From: Dehalococcoidia bacterium
GTDB lineage: Bacteria > Chloroflexota > Dehalococcoidia > Lucifugimonadales > Lucifugimonadaceae
Assembly: GCA_022819585.1 (NCBI GenBank)
Contig: JAJEGY010000038.1
Location: forward strand, 1-34,592
DNA length: 34,592 nucleotides
Direction of reading: 5' to 3'
Positions 24,139-32,137 of the stretch are shown in pieces (position 1 is the stretch's first letter; every line of letters begins with the position of its first letter). The translations under genes and the position numbers were made by a program. The notes below the pieces were generated by a model. The model was not told where the DNA came from. It searched no databases and worked only from the letters and a program-made list of their open reading frames with translations.

Positions 24139-25248
24139 ATGGCAGATACCACAACCGCTGCTGCTGCAGAGCGTGAGCACATGCTGGAGGATGCTGCGGA
24201 GGTTGATGCCGACGGGTTTGGTCCGTCGGCTGCGACGTCCGAGATAGTGTTGGATGTAAACAACCTTCAGACGCACTTCGCGACGCGCTGGGGGACGGTT
24301 AAGGCTGTGGATGGTGTGACGTACAGCGTTCGGCGTGGCGAGACGTTGGGAGTGGTCGGGGAGTCTGGTTCGGGCAAGTCTGTGACGGCGCTCTCGATCA
24401 TGCGGTTGGTGCCTTCGCCTCCGGGTCACATCGTGGGTGGCGAGGTCATATTGAACGGTCGGAACTTGCTGGAGCTTTCGGAACGGGAGATGACGCAGGT
24501 TCGGGGTGGTGAGGTTTCGATGATCCTGCAGGACCCGATGACGGCGCTCAACCCGGTGTTTACGGTTGAGAACCAGGTTGGTGAGGCGATCAGGATTCAC
24601 CAAAGCTTGCGTGGCAAGGATCTTTGGGACTCGATTGTGGATGCGCTGAGGAAGGTGAGAATCCCGGCGCCGGAGACGCGGGCGAAGGACTACCCGCACC
24701 AGTTGTCGGGTGGTATGCGGCAGCGCGTGGTTGGTGCTATCGGGATTTCGACAAGCCCGGATGTGATTATTGCGGACGAGCCTACGACGTCGTTGGATGT
24801 GACGATTCAGGCGGCGTATCTGAGGTTGTTGCGTCAGATTCAGCGTGAGGCTGGTGTGGGCATCATCTTCATCACTCACGACTTTGGAATTGTGGCGAAG
24901 ATGTGTGACCGCGTTGCGGTTATGTACGCGGGCAGGATCGTTGAGTCTGCGGATGTCAGGACGATCTTCAACAACCCGTTGCATGAGTACACGAAGGCGT
25001 TGATCAACTCGGTGCCGAAGCTGGAGGAAAAGACGGGCCGGTTGCCACAGATCGAGGGTCAGCCGCCGTTGCTCTACAACTTGCCTGAGGGCGATGCGTT
25101 CGCGCCGCGATCTCCGCTCGAGTACAAGGAAGAGGATGCGATGATCCGGCCAGACTTGGTGGAGGTTGCGCCGGGGCACTTCGTGCAGCTATCGAGGGCT
25201 TCGGTAGCGGACTTTGACAAGTACAAGCACCTCGTTTCTTATGGATGA
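24139..25248 (+). CDS. Peptide ABC transporter ATPase, DppD/OppD type
   Basis: A 369-residue ATP-hydrolysing subunit of a peptide importer. It has Walker A GESGSGKS (74-81), the signature LSGGMRQR (189-196), Walker B with Asp213-Glu214 in 'IIADEPTTSLD' and the switch His in 'ITHDFGIV'. The C-terminal oligopeptide extension is unusual. Where relatives have a cysteine-bearing 'GCxFxPRC' motif, this one reads 'GDAFAPRSP', and the rest of the tail also lacks cysteines. An N-terminal ~35-residue acidic extension precedes the domain. It is 51 bases before its DppF partner. No permease adjoins, so it probably powers the permeases at 9.2-11.1 kb or others outside the window. Confidence 0.93.
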   Translation: MADTTTAAAAEREHMLEDAAEVDADGFGPSAATSEIVLDVNNLQTHFATRWGTVKAVDGVTYSVRRGETLGVVGESGSGKSVTALSIMRLVPSPPGHIVGGEVILNGRNLLELSEREMTQVRGGEVSMILQDPMTALNPVFTVENQVGEAIRIHQSLRGKDLWDSIVDALRKVRIPAPETRAKDYPHQLSGGMRQRVVGAIGISTSPDVIIADEPTTSLDVTIQAAYLRLLRQIQREAGVGIIFITHDFGIVAKMCDRVAVMYAGRIVESADVRTIFNNPLHEYTKALINSVPKLEEKTGRLPQIEGQPPLLYNLPEGDAFAPRSPLEYKEEDAMIRPDLVEVAPGHFVQLSRASVADFDKYKHLVSYG

Positions 25249-25299
25249 TTTCCGAAGAGACGAAAGATCTCAGTAACTGATTCAAGAGGTAATCGATAG

Positions 25300-26433
25300 A
25301 TGGCAACAGATACAGCGACCCCAGTAGTGATCGAGGATGCGCCGGGCGCATCGAATCCGTCGGACACGATTTTGCAGGTGAGGCATCTGCGGAAGTGGTT
25401 CGACGTCGGTGGTCGATTCCTGGGCCTCGGTCAGCGGAGCTGGTTGAAAGCGATTGACGATGTCAGCTTTGATGTCCGCCAAGGCAGGACCTTCGGACTG
25501 GTTGGCGAGTCGGGTTGCGGGAAGACGACGACGCTGAAGGTGATCTTGGGTTTGGAAGAGCCGACTGAGGGTCACATCTACTGGCAGGGCGAGGATGTTG
25601 CGACGATGTCTCGTGCTGGTCGTCGAGAGTTTCGACGGTCGGTGCAGGCAGTGTTCCAAGACCCTTGGTCGTCGTTGAATCCTCGGATGAGGGTGCAGGC
25701 GATCGTGGGCGAGCCGCTTGAGATTGCGACAACGATGACTCGTCAGCAGATCCGCGACCGTGTCGGGGACTTGCTGGTAGAGGTGGGCTTGAACCCGTAT
25801 CAGATGAACTTGTATCCGCACGAGTTCTCGGGCGGTCAGCGGCAGCGCATCGGAATTGCGCGGGCGTTGGCGTTGAACCCTGAGTTGATCTGTTTGGACG
25901 AGCCGGTATCGGCGCTCGACGTTTCGATTCGTGCTCAGATCATGAACCTGCTGGTCGATCTTCAGAACGAGCACGGTCTGGCGTATCTGCTGGTTGCTCA
26001 CAACTTGGCGACGGTCCGGTACATGTGCCATGAGATGGCGGTTATGTATTTGGGTGTCGTGCAGGAGATGGGTGACACTGAGGCGATCTTCAACAACCCG
26101 TTGCACCTTTACACGAACGCGCTGATTTCAGCGGCGTTGCCATCGCACCCTGATATCACTCGTGACGAGATTATTCTTCCGGGTGAGGTTGTTTCTCCGA
26201 TCGACCCTCCGCCGGGTGATGTGTTCATGACCCGTACGCCGATTGAGGTTGATCAGTCGCACCAGTATGCGAACGAGCGTCCTCCGTTGATCGAGATGGA
26301 GCCGGACCATTGGGTGGTTGAGACACCTTGGAGTCTGGCAACGGATGAGGCTTTGCAGGCTTCGATCTACGACGAAGAGGCTGAGATCCGAGCTAGCGAA
26401 GAGGAACGGCGTCGATTGGCGGCTAGCAACTGA
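25300..26433 (+). CDS. Peptide ABC transporter ATPase, DppF/OppF type
   Basis: A 377-residue partner ATPase. It has Walker A GESGCGKT (69-76), a Q-loop in 'AVFQDPWSSLNPRM', the signature 'FSGGQRQRIGIARAL', Walker B 'LICLDEPVSALD' and the switch His in 'VAHNLATV'. As in its neighbour, the C-terminal motif has lost its cysteines ('GDVFMTRTP' in place of GCxFxxRCP), and a Glu/Arg-rich helical tail is added (about 350-377). It forms a two-gene unit with the DppD-type gene and is closed by a strong terminator. Confidence 0.93.
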   Translation: MATDTATPVVIEDAPGASNPSDTILQVRHLRKWFDVGGRFLGLGQRSWLKAIDDVSFDVRQGRTFGLVGESGCGKTTTLKVILGLEEPTEGHIYWQGEDVATMSRAGRREFRRSVQAVFQDPWSSLNPRMRVQAIVGEPLEIATTMTRQQIRDRVGDLLVEVGLNPYQMNLYPHEFSGGQRQRIGIARALALNPELICLDEPVSALDVSIRAQIMNLLVDLQNEHGLAYLLVAHNLATVRYMCHEMAVMYLGVVQEMGDTEAIFNNPLHLYTNALISAALPSHPDITRDEIILPGEVVSPIDPPPGDVFMTRTPIEVDQSHQYANERPPLIEMEPDHWVVETPWSLATDEALQASIYDEEAEIRASEEERRRLAASN

Positions 26434-26464
26434 TCGGCTGCTAAGGTTTCTTGCCTACAGAAAA

Positions 26465-26508
26465 GGGGCGTGTGCGAGGTTTCGCACGCGCTCCTGGTTT
26501 TTTGTTTT
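26465..26508 (+). terminator. Rho-independent terminator after the ATPase pair
   Basis: A 13-bp stem (26465-26477 with 26482-26494, two G-T pairs) with a GGTT loop is followed by TGG and T-runs (26498-26503, 26505-26508). It lies 31 bases after the DppF stop. Confidence 0.88.
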
Positions 26509-26597
26509 GAGTTGGATTTGACTGGGTTTTGATGGCTACCCGTCCGTGAAACGTTTACGTTACTGAAATTGAGATCCGATTGATTCGCGTAATGGCA

Positions 26598-27236
26598 TCA
26601 ATGGCGATCGGACCAATTTTCCGGTAGGCGTGGTGTGCGCCAAGAACGGTCTGGTCGCCAGTTCTCCCACCCGTCCGAGAAGGGGCTCCCTCGATTTTCG
26701 ATCGTGGCAACCATTACGTTTGCAGCGTCACGAATGTTCGTTTCCTGATCATCACTAAAGAAACGACGTGCAACCAGTTCATCGAACTCATCAACATCCT
26801 TCCACGCCCAAGACAAATCTGGTTGCACAACGATATCCAGCACGAAATCGTGTATATCGACGCCGCTACGTACCCGGCGCAACGGAGATTGGAAATTGAC
26901 GTACCAGAATTTAAATTCCCATTCCGGAGACCAGAACAACCAAACCGAGTACCATGCGTCGGGCGGAGTGATGGTCAGCACATGGTTATGCGAAGAAACT
27001 GCTTCCCGGAATTCACCTGCGAGCGGATCGAGCGCTCCCATGTATAAATCGATCCGATCGCTCAGTTCGAGAGCGTTGCGATTCTCTATCCCTCGCGTCA
27101 CGATACGAGCATGAGGATGCGAGTACAGCGCTAAATGGCGCGAGCTGTCTTCGACCACTGTTACTGGTCGTGCCGTGCCGATCCCTTCGCCCCACATCTC
27201 GTATTGAACTATCTGTTCCCCGGATTTCCAATTCAT
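26598..27236 (-). CDS. DUF402 family protein
   Basis: A 212-residue protein of the DUF402 (FomD-like) family. The core is 'FKFWYVNFQSPLRRVRSG' followed by acidic residues in 'DFVLDIVVQPD' and 'WKDVDEFDE', which in the family form a metal site used in nucleotide phosphate-ester hydrolysis. I use ATG 27236; a TTG four codons upstream is possible. No clear ribosome binding site is visible. It stands just downstream of a tRNA gene on the same strand and converges on the terminator of the ATPase pair. Substrate unknown. Confidence 0.75.
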   Translation of the reverse strand: MNWKSGEQIVQYEMWGEGIGTARPVTVVEDSSRHLALYSHPHARIVTRGIENRNALELSDRIDLYMGALDPLAGEFREAVSSHNHVLTITPPDAWYSVWLFWSPEWEFKFWYVNFQSPLRRVRSGVDIHDFVLDIVVQPDLSWAWKDVDEFDELVARRFFSDDQETNIRDAANVMVATIENRGSPFSDGWENWRPDRSWRTPRLPENWSDRH

Positions 27237-27355
27237 GTCGTGGACCAAATCATGGGAACCTAAGCGAAAAATGTGCGCTGGTGCGAGATCACGGGAGGGC
27301 GCGCATCGGCGACGACCATCGCTTTCACCAGTTGAGAACGGATTGGAAAACGCGA

Positions 27356-27429
27356 TGGCTCCCAGGCCAGGATTCGAACCTGGATTAGAGGATTCAAAGT
27401 CCTCTGTCCTACCATTAGACGACCTGGGA
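27356..27429 (-). tRNA. tRNA-Gln (anticodon UUG)
   Basis: A complete cloverleaf on the minus strand. The acceptor TCCCAGG/CCTGGGA has a G discriminator and an encoded CCA. The anticodon stem AGAGGA/TCCTCT carries loop CTTTGAA (anticodon TTG), and the T-arm has GGTTCGAATCC. It reads CAA codons. It sits between the DUF402 gene and the ceramidase-like gene. Confidence 0.96.
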
Positions 27430-27441
27430 ACGGGCCTAGAT

Positions 27442-28578
27442 TCAAGGATATATTCCGCTTTGATTTGCCAATTCGACGGCTTTGGCGAGGGTATCGTCGT
27501 GTTGATTGGCTGATGCGGGTTCAGCGATGCTTGGGTTGGTGCTGATCAGGAGTTTTGTATCGGGTAAGGAGGATCGGAGATTGGCGGAGAACTCGATGGG
27601 TTGGGAATGGTCGAGTGAGATGAGGGTTGTGTCGCCGATTCGGAGGGTAGCTATATTGCCGTCTTCGGATGTTGTTGTTTTGATTTGTGCGTTGCGGCGT
27701 GTGATGGCGTTTGGTGCGGATCGGATTGCTTGGGTTGCGATGAGGATGCCGAAGGCTTGGGCGTCGGCTGGCGAGCGTTCGGCATGAGAGATGCTGGGGT
27801 TGCCGTCCCACCAATCGAAGGGCTTGACGTCTGCTGATGCGCCTTGGATGAAGATCGCGTTGTCGATGCCGGCGTTTTCCAGGGCAGAGGAGGCTACACC
27901 GGGGAAGTCGGCGGTCCATGATTGCGTGTTGCCAACGATTGTGGCTGGGCAGGCGAGGTTGTAGAGGAGACAGGCTATGCTGTCATCGGAGGATTGGATG
28001 ACAGTTAGTTGCAGGGTTTCGCGTTCGGTTTCTAGGTTTTCGGGTTGGTTGGGTTTGGTGAAGCAACTTAGGTTGGGGAAGGTTGTTGAGATCGTGCCGA
28101 TGGCGGCGGGTTGGAGTGAGAGAGCAGCTTCGAGGGCAGTTCCTGCGACGATGTCGGGGAGGTATGCAATGTAGTTGCGGTATCTGGTCGGAAGGTCGGT
28201 TTCGCGTCGCCATAGCGGGGGAGATGCGCCGTTTCCGGTGGACAGGATGATGACGTTCTGTTGTGGGATGCCGGAGGCGTCGGCGATTGCTTGAGTGAGA
28301 CGGCGTTTGAGCCAATCGGCGATGCTCCATACGTCGAGGGAAACGATGGCAACGGTTTCGCCGTATGACTTTAGGACGATGGATCGTGCGTATAGATCGT
28401 GGTCGATGCTTTGAGCGGGGCGATCCGAGAACTCAGGGCCGGAGATGTCGAAACCTATGGGTGGCGTGATCGTCGATTGAGCGACGCCAGCGTATAGGAG
28501 GTTGTCGGCGGTTGTATCGATGGTTTCTGATGTCAATTGCTGTGTGCTTCGATGTTGAATAGTTAGATGATGGGGCAT
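27442..28578 (-). CDS. Neutral ceramidase-like protein with degenerate metal site
   Basis: A 378-residue protein resembling the N-terminal catalytic domain of neutral/alkaline ceramidases: 'LYAGVAQSTITPPIGFDISG', 'DHDLYARSIVLKSYGETVAIVSLDVW', 'GIPQQNVIILST', 'FIQGASADVKP'. Active relatives have a 'THTHSGP' zinc-ligand motif after the 'NVIILS' strand; here it reads 'TGNGASPP'. The 'HPTVLG' His is replaced in 'CPATIVG'. It may therefore be non-catalytic or use another chemistry. The start at ATG 28578 is favoured by GGAG six bases upstream; the open frame continues upstream only as a shadow of the divergent ATPase gene. No signal peptide. The gene ends 12 bases before the tRNA. Confidence 0.75.
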   Translation of the reverse strand: MPHHLTIQHRSTQQLTSETIDTTADNLLYAGVAQSTITPPIGFDISGPEFSDRPAQSIDHDLYARSIVLKSYGETVAIVSLDVWSIADWLKRRLTQAIADASGIPQQNVIILSTGNGASPPLWRRETDLPTRYRNYIAYLPDIVAGTALEAALSLQPAAIGTISTTFPNLSCFTKPNQPENLETERETLQLTVIQSSDDSIACLLYNLACPATIVGNTQSWTADFPGVASSALENAGIDNAIFIQGASADVKPFDWWDGNPSISHAERSPADAQAFGILIATQAIRSAPNAITRRNAQIKTTTSEDGNIATLRIGDTTLISLDHSQPIEFSANLRSSLPDTKLLISTNPSIAEPASANQHDDTLAKAVELANQSGIYP

Positions 28579-28680
28579 CACCCTCTCCCGTTCAATGGGA
28601 TGGGAGAAACTGGATGCTTGGATAAGATTGATTGTGCAATCTGGAGCGAGGAAAGCGGGAAATTGGAGACTAATCGAGCG

Positions 28681-29685
28681 GTGAGCATGTCGTCTGCAAC
28701 GTCGTACCGGCACCTGTTGGAGGTGAGAAATCTTGAGACGCAGTTTCATACCAACTTCGGTGTGATTAGGGCTGTGGATGGTGTCGATCTCCATATCGAC
28801 GAGGGAGAGACGGTTGGTTTGGTGGGAGAGTCGGGCTGCGGTAAGAGTGTTGCGGCGCTTTCGATAGTGCGGTTGGTGCCGGATCCACCGGGGAGGATTG
28901 TGAATGGGGAGATTTTGTTCGAGGGGCAGGACCTTTTGCGATTGAGTATGAGAGAGATGCGGCATGTGAGAGGCGGGAATATCGGGATCATCTTTCAAGA
29001 GCCGTTGACATCGTTGAACCCTGTGTTGTCGATTGAGCGGCAGATTGTGGAGCCTTTGCAGGAGCATTTGGGGATGACGCGTCAGCAGGCGTCATCGAGA
29101 GCACAGGAGTTGCTGGACATGGTGGGGATACCTGATCCGTCGGCGCGGATGCGGGACTATCCGCACATGATGAGCGGGGGACAGAGGCAACGGATCATGA
29201 TCGCGATCGCGTTGAGCTGCAATCCGAGGTTGCTGATTGCGGATGAGGCTACGACGGCGTTGGACGTGACGATTCAGGCTCAGATATTGGAGTTGATGAA
29301 GGAGCTGACGGAGCGGTTAGGGACGGCGTTGTTGATGATCACGCATAACTTGGGTGTGGTTGCGAGATATGCAGACCGTGTGTGTGTGATGTATGCGGGG
29401 AAGATACGAGAGGTGGCACCTTCGGAGGAGTTATACGGCAATCCGAGGCATCCGTATACGTTGGGATTGTTGGGTGCGGTGCCTCGTTTGGATGCGCGTA
29501 GGGAGTCGGGCAAGCTGACGCAGATACCGGGAGAGGTGCCTGATCCGACGATATTGCCGGGCGGGTGCGCTTTTCATCCTAGGTGCGACTATGCGGTGGC
29601 GTTGTGTGGTGTGGAGGACCCTGGGGTTGAGGAGGTTGGTGAGGGGCATGGGGTGGCTTGTTGGGAGTGGGAAGGGGTGGGGTGA
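28681..29685 (+). CDS. Peptide ABC transporter ATPase, DppD/OppD type (second pair)
   Basis: A 334-residue ATPase. It has Walker A GESGCGKS (49-56), the Q-loop 'IFQEPLTSLNP', the signature 'MSGGQRQRI', Walker B 'LLIADEATTALD' (Ala instead of the usual Pro after Glu) and the switch His in 'ITHNLGVV'. The C-terminal extension keeps the cysteine motif ('GGCAFHPRCDYA', then two further Cys), unlike the pair at 24-26 kb. The start is uncertain: GTG 28681 has GGAG 12 bases upstream, ATG 28687 is two codons on, and an upstream ATG at 28567 would run through the divergent promoter region. Its DppF partner is 2.45 kb away, beyond a nuclease cassette. Confidence 0.9.
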   Translation: MSMSSATSYRHLLEVRNLETQFHTNFGVIRAVDGVDLHIDEGETVGLVGESGCGKSVAALSIVRLVPDPPGRIVNGEILFEGQDLLRLSMREMRHVRGGNIGIIFQEPLTSLNPVLSIERQIVEPLQEHLGMTRQQASSRAQELLDMVGIPDPSARMRDYPHMMSGGQRQRIMIAIALSCNPRLLIADEATTALDVTIQAQILELMKELTERLGTALLMITHNLGVVARYADRVCVMYAGKIREVAPSEELYGNPRHPYTLGLLGAVPRLDARRESGKLTQIPGEVPDPTILPGGCAFHPRCDYAVALCGVEDPGVEEVGEGHGVACWEWEGVG

Positions 29686-29751
29686 GCATCTTAGTTACAA
29701 TCGCTCAGGGATTTGATGTATGCAACCAGATTCTTTGGAAGGGGTACTGAA

Positions 29752-30771
29752 ATGGGCCAGCTTGAAGAAACTGTTCGTGTCATTGTCGAGTTGCGCGCGG
29801 CGATGGCTAGATTCCGAGAAAATCTCGAAGGAAACGAAGTACAAACTAGAGCCAGTCTCATTGACCCCATGTTGCGTGTGTTGGGGTGGAATGTAGGTGA
29901 CCCAGCTGAGGTAGCGCTTGAGACAGGCAGGGGAGTTGGAGTTGCAGATTATGTTTTGAAGGATCGGAATACTGGATTGCCGTTGGTCATGGTAGAGGCG
30001 AAGTCCCTTAACTCGGACTTAGGTACGGCGCGAGGCCAAGTTTCGAATTATTGCTATGCGGAAGGAGTCGAAGCGGCGATCGTTACCGATGGAGATGACT
30101 GGGTATTGCTCAATGTCGATGTAGGTACGTTTGCGGATGAAGTGGACGACGAATATTACGACGAAGATGATGAATACGAGGACGACGATGGCATACCACC
30201 GCTTGAAGTAGCTCAATTCTCGATCTCACGAGGAGACGCAGTAATCAGCGCGATCAATGCCCAACTTTTCGCCAACCCTAAAACTCAAGTTGCCGATTGG
30301 AAATCCGAAGTTGCAGCTGCATTGGCACGGGCATCGGAATCTGAAGTAGAGGTCTCAGTGGGCCAATCACCTAGAAATGATCGACAAACGTTGGCTAGCC
30401 TCAGAGAGTTGAATAATCCCCCGATTCCTGCAAGGCTCTATTTTCCGGACGGATACGTGATGCCCTTATTGGTGTCGTCAGCCTCGGAGTTGGTCAGGAA
30501 TGTGGCTATCTATCTCGGTTTCATTTATGTCGCACTAGACGAGGTAGAACTTCCGATTTGGGCATATCGGTCAAGAACAAAGTACGTTGCCAATGATCGT
30601 CCGAGGCACGACAATCGGCGGGATTTCGGCTTAGAGTATGAAGTAGGCGACGGTGTTTATGTGGAACTAGACCACACACCCAGGTCCGGAGTGAATGCTG
30701 CGTGTTCTCTGTTGGATGAATGTGGTGTCGACTCGCATTCGGTCGTCGTTACGTTTGACAACAACCCGTAA
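29752..30771 (+). CDS. HsdR-N-type nuclease domain protein, fused form
   Basis: A 339-residue protein. The N-terminal half is a type I restriction HsdR N-terminal-like (PD-(D/E)xK) nuclease fold: a 'DPMLRVLGW' lead-in, Asp66 in 'GVADYVL', Glu82-x-Lys84 in 'VEAK' and Gln96 in 'GQVSNY'. An extremely acidic spacer (about 122-142) follows. The C-terminal ~120 residues ('RLYFPDGYVMPLL...') form a second domain I cannot name; it matches the separate protein at 31691-32131. There is no helicase or methylase domain. ATG 29752 is chosen for GGAAGGGG seven bases upstream; TTG 29713 and ATG 29716 are alternatives. The gene lies between two ABC ATPase genes with which it has no obvious link. DNA cleavage is predicted from the motif only. 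Confidence 0.78.
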   Translation: MGQLEETVRVIVELRAAMARFRENLEGNEVQTRASLIDPMLRVLGWNVGDPAEVALETGRGVGVADYVLKDRNTGLPLVMVEAKSLNSDLGTARGQVSNYCYAEGVEAAIVTDGDDWVLLNVDVGTFADEVDDEYYDEDDEYEDDDGIPPLEVAQFSISRGDAVISAINAQLFANPKTQVADWKSEVAAALARASESEVEVSVGQSPRNDRQTLASLRELNNPPIPARLYFPDGYVMPLLVSSASELVRNVAIYLGFIYVALDEVELPIWAYRSRTKYVANDRPRHDNRRDFGLEYEVGDGVYVELDHTPRSGVNAACSLLDECGVDSHSVVVTFDNNP

Positions 30772-31142
30772 TGCGACATCGATTTCGAAACAACAGGTCC
30801 GTGCTTGCGAGTTAGGGATGTTTGAGGATGAATGCTCTACCCTAGACATGACCTCGTCTACGATGGCCGTTGATGGTTCGCCACTTCGTCTAAAGATAGA
30901 GCGTGTGTGCTGTAAAATGCTTCTTGTGAACGTAAAGTCTTTGCAACGAGGAGACGTAAAATCTGCGCGATGATGTTCGATACCTACAGGGTAGTAAGAG
31001 AACTCGAAGCGGCCAGACTCTTAGAGGAACAAACGGCGGCGATCGTCGCGGTGATTTGACCGAGAGTTCGTGAGTTGCCCTGTCTCTAGGTGATCAGTGC
31101 GCAACCTTTGGAAGTTCGCCGCGTAGCCGCTAAAGCATACCT
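30772..31142. other. Intergenic region between the two nuclease modules
   Basis: 371 bases with no full gene. It holds a TGTAAAAT promoter-like -10 box near 30912, a GAGGAG at 30948-30953 and one short open frame (30970-31059) described separately. Nothing else is recognised. Confidence 0.5.
30970..31059 (+). pseudogene. Remnant or micro-ORF resembling the start of a DUF1640-type coiled-coil protein
   Basis: 29 codons from ATG 30970 to TGA 31057 read 'MMFDTYRVVRELEAARLLEE' and then nine more residues. The FDT-x3-V-x2-LE-A pattern is that of the N-terminus of DUF1640 (CCDC90-like) proteins, which normally continue with a long coiled coil and a membrane segment. Here a stop cuts it off. GAGGAG lies 16 bases upstream. 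It may be a fragment of a lost gene; the similarity is from memory and short. Confidence 0.35.
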
Positions 31143-31655
31143 ATGCCTTCTGAACTGCTTATCGAGACCTTAGCCATGCTCAAACAGCGGATTGATCTCC
31201 GGGGAGAGTATCTGGCACGTAACGAGATTCCGACGCGGCAGCTACTTGTGGATCCGTTGCTTCGGGCGTTGGGATGGGACATTGAGGATACGAGTCGGGT
31301 GAGTCTTGAGCATTCGTCAGGTCGTGGTCGGATGGATTACGCACTCATGGTGGGAGGTCGGTTGCGAGTCGCGGTGGAAGCGAAACGGTACGGTGTGGAG
31401 TTGACGGATGGAATGCGAGATCAGGCTTATGGGTATGCGCGGTTAAGCGGCTCGAAATATGCAGTCGTGACGAACGGAGACCGCTGGGAGGCGTTCGATA
31501 CTTCTAGGCATTGGACGGACCTGGTAGCCAATATGGGCGAAACGGAGATCAGGGCTGATAATCTGTATAAATGCGCGGAGCAACTGGATAAGATATCGTT
31601 CCGAAACTTGGAATCGGAGCTTTTCCGCCGCGTACCTAGAGTTGAATCTGCCTGA
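31143..31655 (+). CDS. HsdR-N-type nuclease domain protein, stand-alone form
   Basis: A 170-residue protein made of the same nuclease module as the gene at 29752. It shares 'TRQLLVDPLLRALGW' and has Asp65 in 'GRMDYAL', Glu79-x-Lys81 in 'VEAKRYG' and Gln94 in 'RDQAYGYARL', all spaced as in a PD-(D/E)xK site. It ends soon after the nuclease fold, without the C-terminal domain. That domain is encoded by the next gene, 35 bases downstream. The ribosome binding site is weak. It is likely part of one transcript with the next gene. The substrate is predicted to be nucleic acid. Confidence 0.75.
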   Translation: MPSELLIETLAMLKQRIDLRGEYLARNEIPTRQLLVDPLLRALGWDIEDTSRVSLEHSSGRGRMDYALMVGGRLRVAVEAKRYGVELTDGMRDQAYGYARLSGSKYAVVTNGDRWEAFDTSRHWTDLVANMGETEIRADNLYKCAEQLDKISFRNLESELFRRVPRVESA

Positions 31656-31690
31656 AAAAGAGTCTCAACTTAGCTGAACGGAATCATCAA

Positions 31691-32131
31691 ATGACGATTG
31701 GTCAAGAACGCCGAGAACAGGCGAATGCCGATGGTGCGCCTGCGAATGAGTGGTCGTCGCTGGTTTCTGTGTATCCCGAGTTGCTCGGACCCGAACCGAC
31801 GGTGGTCCGGTTTCCGAATGGGGATAAACGCGAGGCTGGCACGTGGCATGACATGTATGCCCAAGTGGCATCTTGGTTAGTGATGCAAGGCAAGGTCAAC
31901 GGTCCTGTACCGATTGGTGGAGACCGCTATCTTGTAAACGATGTTCCATTTCACGATCACGAGCCTTTTGATCGAAGTTTCGAGTTGCCAAATGGCAGAT
32001 GGTTGGAGGGCGGCGGAAACTCACAACTGGTTCTAGACCGCGCTGTGATGTTGTTAGAGATGTTTGAGGTCGATCCGGCCTCAGTTGACGTATATCTTGA
32101 ACAACGCGGTGAAGATGGTTGGATTCGTTAG
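31691..32131 (+). CDS. Partner of the stand-alone nuclease: separate C-terminal domain
   Basis: A 146-residue protein whose central part ('VVRFPNGDKREAGTWHDMYAQVASWL') and end ('FELPNGRWLEGG', then 'LLEMFEVDPASVDVYL') line up along their whole length with the C-terminal half of the fused nuclease at 29752. The family is not recognised by name. It occurs here as an independent gene directly after the matching nuclease gene, so the pair reproduces the fused protein as two chains that probably bind each other. It ends 6 bases before the DppF-type ATPase gene. Confidence 0.68.
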   Translation: MTIGQERREQANADGAPANEWSSLVSVYPELLGPEPTVVRFPNGDKREAGTWHDMYAQVASWLVMQGKVNGPVPIGGDRYLVNDVPFHDHEPFDRSFELPNGRWLEGGGNSQLVLDRAVMLLEMFEVDPASVDVYLEQRGEDGWIR

Positions 32132-32137
32132 CAATCC

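Noticed and set aside
24121..26106. Long minus-strand frames (352 and 274 codons) opposite the two ABC ATPase genes
   Set aside because: The plus strand carries complete Walker A, signature and Walker B motifs; the antisense products show only low-complexity basic sequence.
27170..27388. Small plus-strand frame ending in 'PGQDSNLD'
   Set aside because: This is the common translation artefact of the reverse strand of a tRNA T-arm, here tRNA-Gln.
27356..27429. tRNA-Gln as an integration (attachment) site for a mobile element
   Set aside because: No integrase gene and no second copy of the tRNA 3' end were seen in the window.
28579..29067. 163-codon N-terminal extension of the ceramidase-like gene on the minus strand
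   Set aside because: It runs through the divergent ATPase gene and reads as basic nonsense. ATG 28578 has its own GGAG and begins just before the recognisable domain.
30695..30973. 92-codon frame overlapping the end of the fused nuclease gene
   Set aside because: No ribosome binding site or domain, and the composition is unlike the neighbouring genes; only the short DUF1640-like start at 30970 looked meaningful.
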